Positions 17,045 to 25,140 of a DNA stretch of 29,002 nucleotides are shown piece after piece; the stretch's first letter is position 1; every line of letters starts with the position of its first letter. Source of the stretch: JBGAQP01 sp044220635 (GTDB lineage Bacteria; Pseudomonadota; Gammaproteobacteria; Burkholderiales; Usitatibacteraceae); contig JBGAQP010000035.1 of NCBI GenBank assembly GCA_044220635.1, forward strand, positions 1 to 29,002, given 5' to 3'. The translations under genes were made by a program, and so were the position numbers. Under the pieces are notes generated by a model, which made no database searches, had not been told where the DNA came from, and was given only the letters and a program-made list of their open reading frames with translations.

Positions 17045-17130
17045 GCTGGCTCTACCTCCTCGCGGGCGTCGTCACCGCCGCGATCCTCGTCTACCTCGTG
17101 ATCGCCCTCCTCTTCCCGGAGAAATTCTGA
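17041..17130 (+). CDS. kdpF: K+-transporting ATPase small subunit KdpF
   Basis: A 29-residue single-helix peptide, MSWLYLLAGVVTAAILVYL followed by VIALLFPEKF. It is the same length as E. coli KdpF and has the typical 'AL..PExF' ending. KdpF stabilises the KdpABC complex in the membrane. GGAGG is 5 bases before the ATG. It overlaps the preceding peptide gene by 4 bases (ATGA) and kdpA by 1 base (TGATG), a chain of translational coupling. Confidence 0.92.
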   Translation: MSWLYLLAGVVTAAILVYLVIALLFPEKF

Positions 17131-18929
17131 TGGGCGGGAACGGCTGGCTTCAGCTCGCCCTCTACGTGGCCGTCCTGATCGCGCTCGCGAAGCCGCTCGG
17201 GGCGTACATGGCGCGCGTCTACGATGGCGAGGGCACGATCCCCGGCCGCCTCGGCGGGCCCGTGGAGCGCTTCCTCTACCGGATCGCGGGCGTGGACCCG
17301 GCCGCGGAAATGCACTGGACCCGCTACGCCCTGGCGATGCTCGCCTTCAACCTGCTCGGCGGGCTCGCGGTGTACGGCCTGCAACGCCTGCAGGCGGTGC
17401 TGCCGCTCAACCCCGCGACGATGGGCGCGGTCTCTCCCGACTCGGCCTTCAACACCGCCGTGAGCTTTATGACCAACACCAACTGGCAGGGCTACGGCGG
17501 GGAAGCCACGATGAGCTACCTCACGCAGATGCTCGGCCTCGCGGTGCAGAACTTCCTGTCGGCCGCGACCGGCATGGCGGTTCTCGTCGCCCTCGTCCGC
17601 GGCTTCGCGCGCCAGGGCGCCGGGACCGTGGGCAACTTCTGGGTCGACCTCACGCGCTCCACGCTCTACATCCTGCTGCCGCTCTCGACCGTCGTCGCGC
17701 TCGCGCTCGTCTCCCAGGGGGTCGTCCAGACATTCTCCGCCTACCACACCGTACCCCTGGTCGAGGCGGCGGAATACGACGCGCCGAAGCTCGACGCGGC
17801 GGGCCAGCCGGTGAAGGACGAGAAGGGAAACGCGGTCACCGAGAAGGCGATCCGGAAGGAGCAGGTGATCGCCGTGGGTCCGGCCGCCTCGCAAGTCGCG
17901 ATCAAGCAGCTCGGCACGAACGGCGGCGGCTTCTTCAATGCGAACTCCGCGCATCCGCTCGAGAATCCCACGCCGCTTTCCAACTTCATCGAGGTGCTCT
18001 CGATCCTGCTCATCCCGGCCGCGCTCTGCTACACCTTCGGGCGCATGGTCGGCGACACGCGCCAGGGCTGGGCCCTGCTCGCCGCGATGACCGCGATCTT
18101 CGTCGCGATGCTCGTCCTGGGGGCCTGGGCGGAAGGCCGGCCCGACCCGGGCCTCGCCGCGGCCGGGGCGGACTCCGCCTCCGCGGGCGGCGCGAACATG
18201 GAGGGCAAGGAGGCGCGCTTCGGCGTGGCCAACTCCGTGCTGTGGGCGACCGCGACGACCGCCGCCTCCAACGGTTCCGTGAACGCGATGCACGATTCCC
18301 TCACCCCGATTGGCGGCCTGGTGCCGATGTGGCTGATCCAGCTCGGCGAGGTGGTCTTCGGCGGCGTGGGCTCGGGCCTCTACGGCATGGTCGTCTTCGC
18401 GATCGTCGCGGTGTTCGTGGCCGGCCTCATGATCGGGCGCACGCCCGAGTACCTCGGCAAGAAGATCGAGGCCTTCGAGATCAAGATGGCCTCGCTCGCC
18501 GTGCTCATCCCGCCGCTGCTGGTGCTCTTCGGCACCGCCATTGCCCTGATGGTCGACGCGGGCAAGGCCGGGGTCGCGAACCCCGGCGCCCACGGTTTCA
18601 GCGAGATCCTCTACGCGTTCTCCTCGGCGGGGAACAACAACGGGAGCGCCTTCGCGGGCCTCTCGGCGAACACGCCCTTCTACAACACGGCGCTCGGCGT
18701 GGCGATGTTCTTCTCGCGCTACTGGCTCGCGATCCCCGTGCTCGCGCTCGCCGGAGCGCTCGCCGCGAAGAAGAGGGTGCCCGTGGGGGTCGGAACGCTC
18801 CCCACCCACGGGATGCTCTTCGTGGCGTTGCTCGTCGGCGTGGTGATCATCATTGGCGCGCTCACCTTCTTCCCGGCCCTCGCGCTGGGCCCGATCGTCG
18901 AGCACCTCCTGCTCGGCGCGGCGAAGTGA
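17130..18929 (+). CDS. kdpA: K+-transporting ATPase subunit KdpA (channel-like)
   Basis: A 599-residue, ~10-TM inner-membrane subunit related to Trk/Ktr K+ channels, which binds K+ with high affinity and passes it to KdpB. Selectivity-filter-type segments are visible: TNTNWQGYGGE in the first repeat, GTNGGGFFNANSAHP in the second, ATAASNGSVNAMHDS in the third and SAGNNNGSAFAGLS in the fourth. The length is close to the usual ~560-600. The ATG overlaps the kdpF stop (TGATG), and the stop is 32 bases before kdpB. Confidence 0.98.
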   Translation: MGGNGWLQLALYVAVLIALAKPLGAYMARVYDGEGTIPGRLGGPVERFLYRIAGVDPAAEMHWTRYALAMLAFNLLGGLAVYGLQRLQAVLPLNPATMGAVSPDSAFNTAVSFMTNTNWQGYGGEATMSYLTQMLGLAVQNFLSAATGMAVLVALVRGFARQGAGTVGNFWVDLTRSTLYILLPLSTVVALALVSQGVVQTFSAYHTVPLVEAAEYDAPKLDAAGQPVKDEKGNAVTEKAIRKEQVIAVGPAASQVAIKQLGTNGGGFFNANSAHPLENPTPLSNFIEVLSILLIPAALCYTFGRMVGDTRQGWALLAAMTAIFVAMLVLGAWAEGRPDPGLAAAGADSASAGGANMEGKEARFGVANSVLWATATTAASNGSVNAMHDSLTPIGGLVPMWLIQLGEVVFGGVGSGLYGMVVFAIVAVFVAGLMIGRTPEYLGKKIEAFEIKMASLAVLIPPLLVLFGTAIALMVDAGKAGVANPGAHGFSEILYAFSSAGNNNGSAFAGLSANTPFYNTALGVAMFFSRYWLAIPVLALAGALAAKKRVPVGVGTLPTHGMLFVALLVGVVIIIGALTFFPALALGPIVEHLLLGAAK

Positions 18930-18961
18930 GCCGCCCCATCGAGGAATCCGGAGCCCGATCG

Positions 18962-21052
18962 ATGACGACCCAGACGCTGCACCCGACCCACCACCTGCCG
19001 CGCTCGCTCGTGACGCGCCCGATCCTGCGCCAGGCGCTCGTCGACGCGCTCGTGAAGCTCGCCCCCCAGCACCAGTGGCGCAACCCCGTCATGTTCGTGG
19101 TGTACGTCGGCAGCATCCTCACCACGATCCTCTGGCTCGAGGCGCTCGCCGGCTCCGGCGAGGCCCCCGCGGGCTTCATCCTCGCGATCGCGGTCTGGCT
19201 GTGGTTCACGGTGCTCTTCGCGAACCTCGCGGAGGCGGTCGCGGAGGGCCGCAGCAAGGCCCAGGCCGACGCGCTCAGGAGCGCCAAGCGCGACGTCACC
19301 GCGAAGAAGCTCGCCGGCCCGAAGCGCGACGCCCCCGTCGTGACGGTGAATGCCGCGCAACTGCGGCGCCACGACGCGTTCCTCGTCGAGGCGGGCGACT
19401 TCATTCCCGCCGACGGCGAGGTGCTCGAGGGCGCGGCCTCCGTGGACGAGTCCGCCATCACGGGGGAATCCGCCCCGGTCATCCGCGAGGCGGGCGGCGA
19501 TTTCGCCTCCGTCACGGGGGGCACGCGCATCCTCTCCGACTGGCTGGTCGTGCGCGTCACCGCGAACCCCGGCGAGTCGTTCCTCGACCGGATGATCTCG
19601 ATGGTGGAGGGCGCGCGCCGCCACAAGACCCCCAACGAGATCGCGCTCTCGATCCTGCTCGTGAAGCTCACGCTCGTCTTCCTCTTCGCGACGGTGACGC
19701 TGCTGCCGTTCTCGATCTACGCGGTCGAGGTCGCGAAGGCGGGCAGCCCCATCACGATCACGGTGCTGATCGCGCTTCTCGTGTGCCTGATCCCCACCAC
19801 CATCGGGGGGCTGCTCTCCGCGATCGGGCTCGCGGGCATCGGCAGGATGCTGCGCGCGAACGTGATCGCCATGTCCGGGCGCGCCGTCGAGGCGGCCGGG
19901 GACGTGGACGTGCTGCTGCTCGACAAGACCGGCACGATCACGCTCGGCAACCGCCAGGCCACGGACTTCCTCCCGGCGGCGGGCGTGAGCGAGGCCGAGC
20001 TCGCCGACTGCGCGCAGCTCTCCTCGCTCGCCGACCAGACCCCCGAGGGCCGCTCCGTGGTGGTGCTCGCGAAGACGAAGTACCGGATCCGCGAGCGCGA
20101 CCTCCACGCGCTCGGCGCCACCTTCGTGCCGTTCTCGGCCCAGACGCGCATGAGCGGCGTGAACCACCACGGGCGCGAGATCCGCAAGGGCGCGGCCGAG
20201 GCGATCCGCGAGTTCGTGGCCTCGAAGGGCGGCCAGTTCCCGGCGGAGATCTCCGCGCAGGTGGACATGGTCGCGCGCCGGGGCTCGACGCCGCTCGTCG
20301 TCGCCGAGGGCGCGCGCGTGCTCGGCGTGATCGAGCTCAAGGACGTCGTGAAGGGCGGCATCAAGGAACGCTTCGCGCAGCTGCGCCGCATGGGGATCCG
20401 CACCGTCATGATCACCGGCGACAACCGGCTCACGGCCGCGGCGATCGCCGCCGAGGCGGGCGTGGACGACTTCCTCGCCGAGGCCACGCCCGAGGCGAAG
20501 CTCAAGCTCATCCGCGACACCCAGGCCGAGGGGCGACTCGTCGCGATGACGGGCGACGGCACCAACGACGCCCCGGCGCTCGCGCAGGCCGACGTCGCGG
20601 TGGCCATGAACACCGGCACCCAGGCCGCCAAGGAAGCCGGGAACATGGTCGACCTCGACTCCAACCCCACGAAGCTCATCGAGATCGTCGAGACCGGCAA
20701 GCAGCTGCTCATCACCCGGGGGTCCCTCACGACCTTCTCGATCGCCAACGACGTCGCCAAGTACTTCGCCATCATCCCGGCGGCCTTCGCGACCACCTAC
20801 CCGCAGCTCAACGCCCTCAACGTGATGGGGCTCGCCACCCCCGCGAGCGCGATCCTCTCGGCGGTGATCTTCAACGCGCTGATCATCGTCGCGCTGATCC
20901 CGCTCGCGCTGCGCGGCGTGAAGTACCGCCCCGTGGGCGCGGCGAAGCTGCTCCGGGACAACCTGCTCGTCTACGGGCTCGGCGGCATCGTCGTGCCCTT
21001 CGTCGGCATCAAGGCGATCGACATGATCCTCGTGGCGCTCGGCGCCGCCTGA
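18962..21052 (+). CDS. kdpB: K+-transporting ATPase subunit KdpB (P-type ATPase)
   Basis: The 696-residue catalytic subunit. The actuator motif is TGES at 167-170. The phosphorylated Asp is Asp321 in LLLDKTGTITLGN. Further motifs are SLADQTPEGRS, then a nucleotide domain, and MTGDGTNDAPALAQADVAVAMN. Ser/Gly-rich P-domain wording such as ASLSDQTPEG-type is family-typical. The ATG at 18962 has GGAG 8 bases upstream; a longer open frame starting inside kdpA is a shadow. The N-terminal extension MTTQTLHPTHHLPRSLVTRP is slightly longer than in E. coli. It hydrolyses ATP to drive K+ taken from KdpA into the cell. Confidence 0.98.
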   Translation: MTTQTLHPTHHLPRSLVTRPILRQALVDALVKLAPQHQWRNPVMFVVYVGSILTTILWLEALAGSGEAPAGFILAIAVWLWFTVLFANLAEAVAEGRSKAQADALRSAKRDVTAKKLAGPKRDAPVVTVNAAQLRRHDAFLVEAGDFIPADGEVLEGAASVDESAITGESAPVIREAGGDFASVTGGTRILSDWLVVRVTANPGESFLDRMISMVEGARRHKTPNEIALSILLVKLTLVFLFATVTLLPFSIYAVEVAKAGSPITITVLIALLVCLIPTTIGGLLSAIGLAGIGRMLRANVIAMSGRAVEAAGDVDVLLLDKTGTITLGNRQATDFLPAAGVSEAELADCAQLSSLADQTPEGRSVVVLAKTKYRIRERDLHALGATFVPFSAQTRMSGVNHHGREIRKGAAEAIREFVASKGGQFPAEISAQVDMVARRGSTPLVVAEGARVLGVIELKDVVKGGIKERFAQLRRMGIRTVMITGDNRLTAAAIAAEAGVDDFLAEATPEAKLKLIRDTQAEGRLVAMTGDGTNDAPALAQADVAVAMNTGTQAAKEAGNMVDLDSNPTKLIEIVETGKQLLITRGSLTTFSIANDVAKYFAIIPAAFATTYPQLNALNVMGLATPASAILSAVIFNALIIVALIPLALRGVKYRPVGAAKLLRDNLLVYGLGGIVVPFVGIKAIDMILVALGAA

Positions 21053-21068
21053 GAACGGGACGCACCCC

Positions 21069-21641
21069 ATGAACGCCATCCTCCGCCCCGCATTCGTCCT
21101 CTTCGCCGCGCTCACCGTCGTGACCGGCGCGATCTACCCCGGCCTCGTGACGGCGATCGCCCAGCTCGCGTTCCCCGGCCCGGCGAACGGCAGCCTCGTC
21201 GAGCGCGACGGCAAGCCCGTGGGCTCCGCGCTCGTCGGCCAGCCGTTCTCCTCCCCGAAATACTTCTGGGGCCGCCCCTCGGCGACCGGGCCGTATCCGT
21301 ACAACGCCGCGGCGTCGAGCGGATCCAACCTGGGTCCGCTCAACCCCGCGCTCGCCGAGGCGGTCGCCGCGCGCGTGAAGTCGCTTCGCGAGGCCGATCC
21401 CGGCAACACGGCTCCCGTGCCCGCGGACCTCGTGACGGCCTCCGCGAGCGGGCTCGACCCGCACCTGAGCCCCGCGGCCGCCGAGTACCAGGCGGCCCGC
21501 GTCGCGAAGGCGCGGGGAGTCGACCCGGCGCGGGTGAGGGCGCTCGTGGCCGAGCACACGCAGGGGCGCACCCTCGGGCTCCTCGGCGAGCCGCGCGTCA
21601 ACGTGCTGCGGCTCAACCTGGCGCTCGAGGAAGTCCGCTAG
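21069..21641 (+). CDS. kdpC: K+-transporting ATPase subunit KdpC
   Basis: A 190-residue subunit with one N-terminal TM helix (RPAFVLFAALTVVTGAIYPG) and a periplasmic domain. Family blocks are present: PANGSLVERDGKPVGSALVG, FSSPKYFWGRPSATGPYPYN, ASSGSNLGPLNPAL, VTASASGLDPHLSP and RTLGLLGEPRVNVLRLNLAL. It assists KdpA/KdpB assembly and ATP affinity. It follows kdpB after 16 bases, with a spacer containing GGGACGCACCCC as a weak Shine-Dalgarno, and is 66 bases before kdpD. Confidence 0.97.
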   Translation: MNAILRPAFVLFAALTVVTGAIYPGLVTAIAQLAFPGPANGSLVERDGKPVGSALVGQPFSSPKYFWGRPSATGPYPYNAAASSGSNLGPLNPALAEAVAARVKSLREADPGNTAPVPADLVTASASGLDPHLSPAAAEYQAARVAKARGVDPARVRALVAEHTQGRTLGLLGEPRVNVLRLNLALEEVR

Positions 21642-21667
21642 CGGATCCGGCCCCCGGGCGCCGGGTC

Positions 21668-21673
21668 TATCAT
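21668..21673 (+). promoter_or_regulatory. Possible internal -10 element for kdpDE
   Basis: TATCAT (5 of 6) lies in the 66-base kdpC-kdpD spacer, just after a CCCGG-GCG-CCGGG hairpin. No clear -35 precedes it. It could give a basal, KdpE-independent level of the two-component system, but support is thin. Confidence 0.25.
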
Positions 21674-21707
21674 GGGGACGCGCTGAACGCCTGACCGAGT
21701 TCCACCC

Positions 21708-24425
21708 TTGGACGCCCCCCGCCCCGACCCGGACGAGTTGCTCGAGCGCCTGAAGCGCGAGGAGCAGGCCGCCGCGCGCGGCAAGCTCAAGGTCTTTTTC
21801 GGCTCCTCGGCGGGCGTGGGCAAGACCTACGCCATGCTCGGCGCGGCGCGGGCGCTGCGCGCCGAGGGCCGCGACGTCGTGGCGGGCGTCGTGGAGACGC
21901 ACGGGCGCGGCGAGACCGCGGCGCTCCTCGAGGGGCTCGAGGTCCTCCCGCCGCGCGAGGTCGCGCACAAGGGCGTGACGGTGCGCGAGTTCGACATCGA
22001 CGCGGCGCTCTCGCGCAGGCCCTCGCTTGTCCTCGTCGACGAGCTCGCGCACACCAATGCACCCGGCTCGCGCCACCCGAAGCGCTGGCAGGACGTCGAG
22101 GAGCTGCTCGCCGAGGGGATCGACGTCTACACGACGCTCAACGTCCAGCACCTCGAGAGCCTGAACGACGTGGTGGGGGGCATCACCGGGATCCGCGTCT
22201 GGGAGACCGTTCCCGACACCTTCTTCGAGGCCGCGGACGAGGTGGTCCTGGTCGACATTCCCGCCGACGAGCTCCTCGCCCGGCTCAAGGCCGGCAAGGT
22301 CTACATCCCCGAGCAGGCCGAGCGCGCCGCGGCGAACTTCTTCCGCAAGGGCAACCTCATGGCGTTGCGCGAGCTCGCGCTTCGGCGCACGGCCGACGTC
22401 GTGGAGGAGGACGTCCAGGCGTACCGCAGCGACCAGGACATCGAGAAGGTCTGGAAGACCGAGGCGGCGCTCCTCGCGTGCATCGGGCCCTCTCCCGGCG
22501 CCGAGCACGTGGTGCGCAGCGCCGCGCGCCTCGCCTCGCAGCTCGCGGTGGAGTGGACCGCGGTCTACGTCGAGACGCCGCGCCTGCAGCGCCTGCCGCC
22601 GCCGGAGCGCGAGCGCATCCTGAAGATCGTGAAGCTCGCGCAGGACCTCGGCGCGAAGACCGCGATCCTCGCCGGCGGCGATCCCGCGGAGGCGATCGTG
22701 GAGTACGCCCGCTCCAACAACCTCTCGAAGGTGATCCTCGGCCGGAGCAGCCGGCGGCGCTGGCCGTGGCGCCAGACCCTCGGCGAGGCGATCGCCGCGG
22801 CCGCAACCGACATCGACCTCGTGGAGATCGGCCGCGGCGGAGTGGAGTTCGGCGCACCGGTCGCGGTGCCCGTGGCGCGCGTGGAGGAGGAGGACCCGAA
22901 GAAGTCGGCGCGGCGCCTGCGATACGTCGGCGCCGCGCTCGCCTGCGTGATCACGACCGCCGTCGCGGCGCTGCTCTTTCCCTATTTCGAGCTCGCCAAC
23001 ATCGTGATGTTCTTCCTCCTCGCGGTGGTCCTCGTCGCCGTGCGCTGGGGGCGGGAGGCGGCGATTCTCGCCGCGGTGCTGAACGTCGTCTCCTTCGACT
23101 TCTTCTTCGTCCCGCCGCGCTTCTCGTTCGCCGTGAGCGACGCCGAGTACCTCGTCACCTTCGGCGTGATGCTCGCCGTCGGGGTGCTGACGGGGCACCT
23201 CACCGCGGGGCTGCGCTACCAGGTGCGCGTGGCCTCCCACCGGGAGGAGCGCGCGCGCACGCTCTACGAGTTCGCGCGCGACCTCTCGGGGCTGCTCACC
23301 ACGGAGCAGGTGATCGCCACGAGCGAGGCGTTCATGGCGCGGGCGTTCCGCGCCCGCGTGGCGGTGCTCGTGCCCGACGCCGAGGAGCGGCTCGCCTCGC
23401 CCACCGGCCACGCCATGACCAACCCCGCGGACTCGGCCACCGCGCAGTGGACCTACGACCAGTCGCAGGCGGCGGGCGCGGGGACGGACACGCTGCCGGG
23501 CAACGAGAGCCTGTTCCTGCCGCTGAAGGCGCCGATGCGCACGCGCGGGGTGCTCGCGATCCGCCCCGAGCGCATGCGCGACCTGCTCGTCCCGGAGCAG
23601 CGCCGCCAGTACGAGACGTTTTCCGCGCTGGTGGCGATCGCGCTGGAGCGCGTGCACTACGTCGAGATCGCGCGCGACGCGCTCATCAAGATCGAGTCCG
23701 AGCGGCTGCGCAATTCCCTGCTCTCGGCGCTCTCCCACGACCTGCGCACGCCGCTTGCCGCGCTGCTGGGCCTGTCCGAGTCGCTCACGCTCACCAGGCC
23801 GCCGCTCTCGGAGCAGCAGGAGGAGATTGCGCGGGCCGTGAGCGGGGAGGCGCGCCGGCTCATCGGCCTGGTCAACAACCTGCTCGACATGGCGCGCATC
23901 CAGAGCGGCGAGGTGAAGTTGCGCATGGATTGGCAGTCCTTCGAGGAGGTCGTGGGCAGCACCCTGAAGGCGATGGCGCCGGTGCTCGCGCGGCACCCGG
24001 TGACGGTCGCGTTGCAGAAGGACCTGCCGCTCGCGTACTTCGACGCGACGCTCATGGAGCGCGTGCTCGCGAACCTCCTCGAGAACGCGGCCAAGTACAC
24101 GCCGCCGGGCACTCCGATCACGGTCGCGGCCAGGACGCTGGGCGAGGAGCTCGTGGTCGACGTCGTCGACGAAGGCCCGGGGTTGCCGCCCGGCCGCGAG
24201 GAAGGGGTGTTCGAGAAGTTCACGCGCGGGGAGAGGGAATCCGCCACCCCCGGCGTCGGCTTGGGGCTGGCGATCTGCCGCGCGATCATCGAGGCCCACA
24301 AGGGCCGCATCGTCGCGGAGGCGGGGCGGGCGAAGGGCGCGCGATTCACGATCACGCTGCCCCTCGGCAACGCGCCCACGCTCGCCCCCGCCGACGGCGA
24401 GGCCTGCGCCGGGCGGGCACCGTGA
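21708..24425 (+). CDS. kdpD: Sensor histidine kinase KdpD
   Basis: A 905-residue membrane sensor of K+ limitation and turgor that phosphorylates KdpE. Order: N-terminal KdpD domain with Walker A GSSAGVGKT at 32-40 and Walker B LVLVDELAHTN; a Usp-like domain (LLACIGPSPGAEHVVRSA); four close TM helices at about 405-500; a GAF-like region; and the kinase core with His677 in SALSHDLRTPLAA, N-box NLLENAAKYTPP, and G-boxes DEGPGLPPG and GVGLGLAICR. The start is a TTG at 21708: the in-frame upstream ATG runs into a stop, and no ATG precedes Walker A. The Shine-Dalgarno is weak, so expression is probably low. It overlaps kdpE by 4 bases. Confidence 0.97.
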   Translation: MDAPRPDPDELLERLKREEQAAARGKLKVFFGSSAGVGKTYAMLGAARALRAEGRDVVAGVVETHGRGETAALLEGLEVLPPREVAHKGVTVREFDIDAALSRRPSLVLVDELAHTNAPGSRHPKRWQDVEELLAEGIDVYTTLNVQHLESLNDVVGGITGIRVWETVPDTFFEAADEVVLVDIPADELLARLKAGKVYIPEQAERAAANFFRKGNLMALRELALRRTADVVEEDVQAYRSDQDIEKVWKTEAALLACIGPSPGAEHVVRSAARLASQLAVEWTAVYVETPRLQRLPPPERERILKIVKLAQDLGAKTAILAGGDPAEAIVEYARSNNLSKVILGRSSRRRWPWRQTLGEAIAAAATDIDLVEIGRGGVEFGAPVAVPVARVEEEDPKKSARRLRYVGAALACVITTAVAALLFPYFELANIVMFFLLAVVLVAVRWGREAAILAAVLNVVSFDFFFVPPRFSFAVSDAEYLVTFGVMLAVGVLTGHLTAGLRYQVRVASHREERARTLYEFARDLSGLLTTEQVIATSEAFMARAFRARVAVLVPDAEERLASPTGHAMTNPADSATAQWTYDQSQAAGAGTDTLPGNESLFLPLKAPMRTRGVLAIRPERMRDLLVPEQRRQYETFSALVAIALERVHYVEIARDALIKIESERLRNSLLSALSHDLRTPLAALLGLSESLTLTRPPLSEQQEEIARAVSGEARRLIGLVNNLLDMARIQSGEVKLRMDWQSFEEVVGSTLKAMAPVLARHPVTVALQKDLPLAYFDATLMERVLANLLENAAKYTPPGTPITVAARTLGEELVVDVVDEGPGLPPGREEGVFEKFTRGERESATPGVGLGLAICRAIIEAHKGRIVAEAGRAKGARFTITLPLGNAPTLAPADGEACAGRAP

Positions 24426-25114
24426 CCGATCCCGCTCCCGTCGCGCTGCTGGTCGAGGACGAGCCGCAGATCCGGCGCTTCGTGCGCACCGCGCTCGAGG
24501 CCGAGGGATGGGTCGTCCACGAGACCGGCACCCTGAAGCAGGGGCTCGTCGACGCGGGCACGCGCAAGCCCGACCTCGTGATCCTCGACCTGGGGCTCCC
24601 GGACGGCAACGGCATGGACTTCATCCGCGACCTGCGCGCCTGGTCGGGGATGCCCGTGATCGTGCTCTCGGCGCGCGCGGGGGAGCCGGACAAGGTCGAG
24701 GCGCTCGATGCGGGCGCCGACGACTACCTCACCAAGCCCTTCGGCGTCGGCGAGCTGCTCGCGCGGGTGCGTGCGGCCCTTCGCCGGCGCCGGCTTCCCG
24801 CCGCGGGAGCCTCGCAGGTCTTCCGATTCGGCGACGTCGAGGTCGATTTCGCCGCGCGCACGGTGCGGCGCAAGGGCGAGGCCGTCCACCTCACCCCGGT
24901 CGAGTACCGGCTGCTGGCACTCCTCATCGCCAACGCCGGCAAGGTGCTCACCCACCGGCACATCCTGCGCGAGGTCTGGGGTCCGTCGCACGTCGAGCAC
25001 GGCCATTACGCGCGCATCTACATGGGGCACCTGCGCGCTAAGCTCGAGGACGATCCCGCCCAGCCCAAGCACCTGATTACCGAGACCGCGGTCGGCTACA
25101 GGCTCACGCCCTGA
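24422..25114 (+). CDS. kdpE: Response regulator KdpE (OmpR/PhoB family)
   Basis: A 230-residue DNA-binding regulator. The receiver domain has the acidic pair in VEDEP, phospho-acceptor Asp56 in LVILDLGLPDG, and the conserved Lys in DYLTKPF. The C-terminal winged helix contains VHLTPVEYRLLALLIANAGKV and HLITETAVGYRL. The GTG start overlaps the kdpD stop (GTGA). Phosphorylated KdpE activates the kdp operon, and the T-rich box at 16849-16870 is the likely target. Confidence 0.97.
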   Translation: MTDPAPVALLVEDEPQIRRFVRTALEAEGWVVHETGTLKQGLVDAGTRKPDLVILDLGLPDGNGMDFIRDLRAWSGMPVIVLSARAGEPDKVEALDAGADDYLTKPFGVGELLARVRAALRRRRLPAAGASQVFRFGDVEVDFAARTVRRKGEAVHLTPVEYRLLALLIANAGKVLTHRHILREVWGPSHVEHGHYARIYMGHLRAKLEDDPAQPKHLITETAVGYRLTP

Positions 25115-25127
25115 GCCGGCGGGCGGC

Positions 25128-25133
25128 TATCAT
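25128..25133 (+). promoter_or_regulatory. -10 element implying a leaderless start for the AddB-like gene
   Basis: TATCAT (5 of 6) ends 7 bases before the ATG at 25141. A transcript starting the usual ~7 bases downstream would begin at or within a base or two of the ATG. No Shine-Dalgarno is present in the 26-base gap, which fits a leaderless message. The -35 region lies inside the kdpE end and is weak. Confidence 0.4.
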
Positions 25134-25140
25134 CGGGCGC

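Noticed and set aside
18242..18961. A longer KdpB starting inside kdpA.
   Set aside because: The upstream part overlaps kdpA in another frame and shows no similarity to KdpB. The ATG at 18962 has a proper Shine-Dalgarno and the expected protein length.
21009..24299. A 1096-residue open frame on the minus strand opposite kdpC and kdpD.
   Set aside because: It is the antisense shadow of kdpD, with low-complexity composition and no Shine-Dalgarno or domain.
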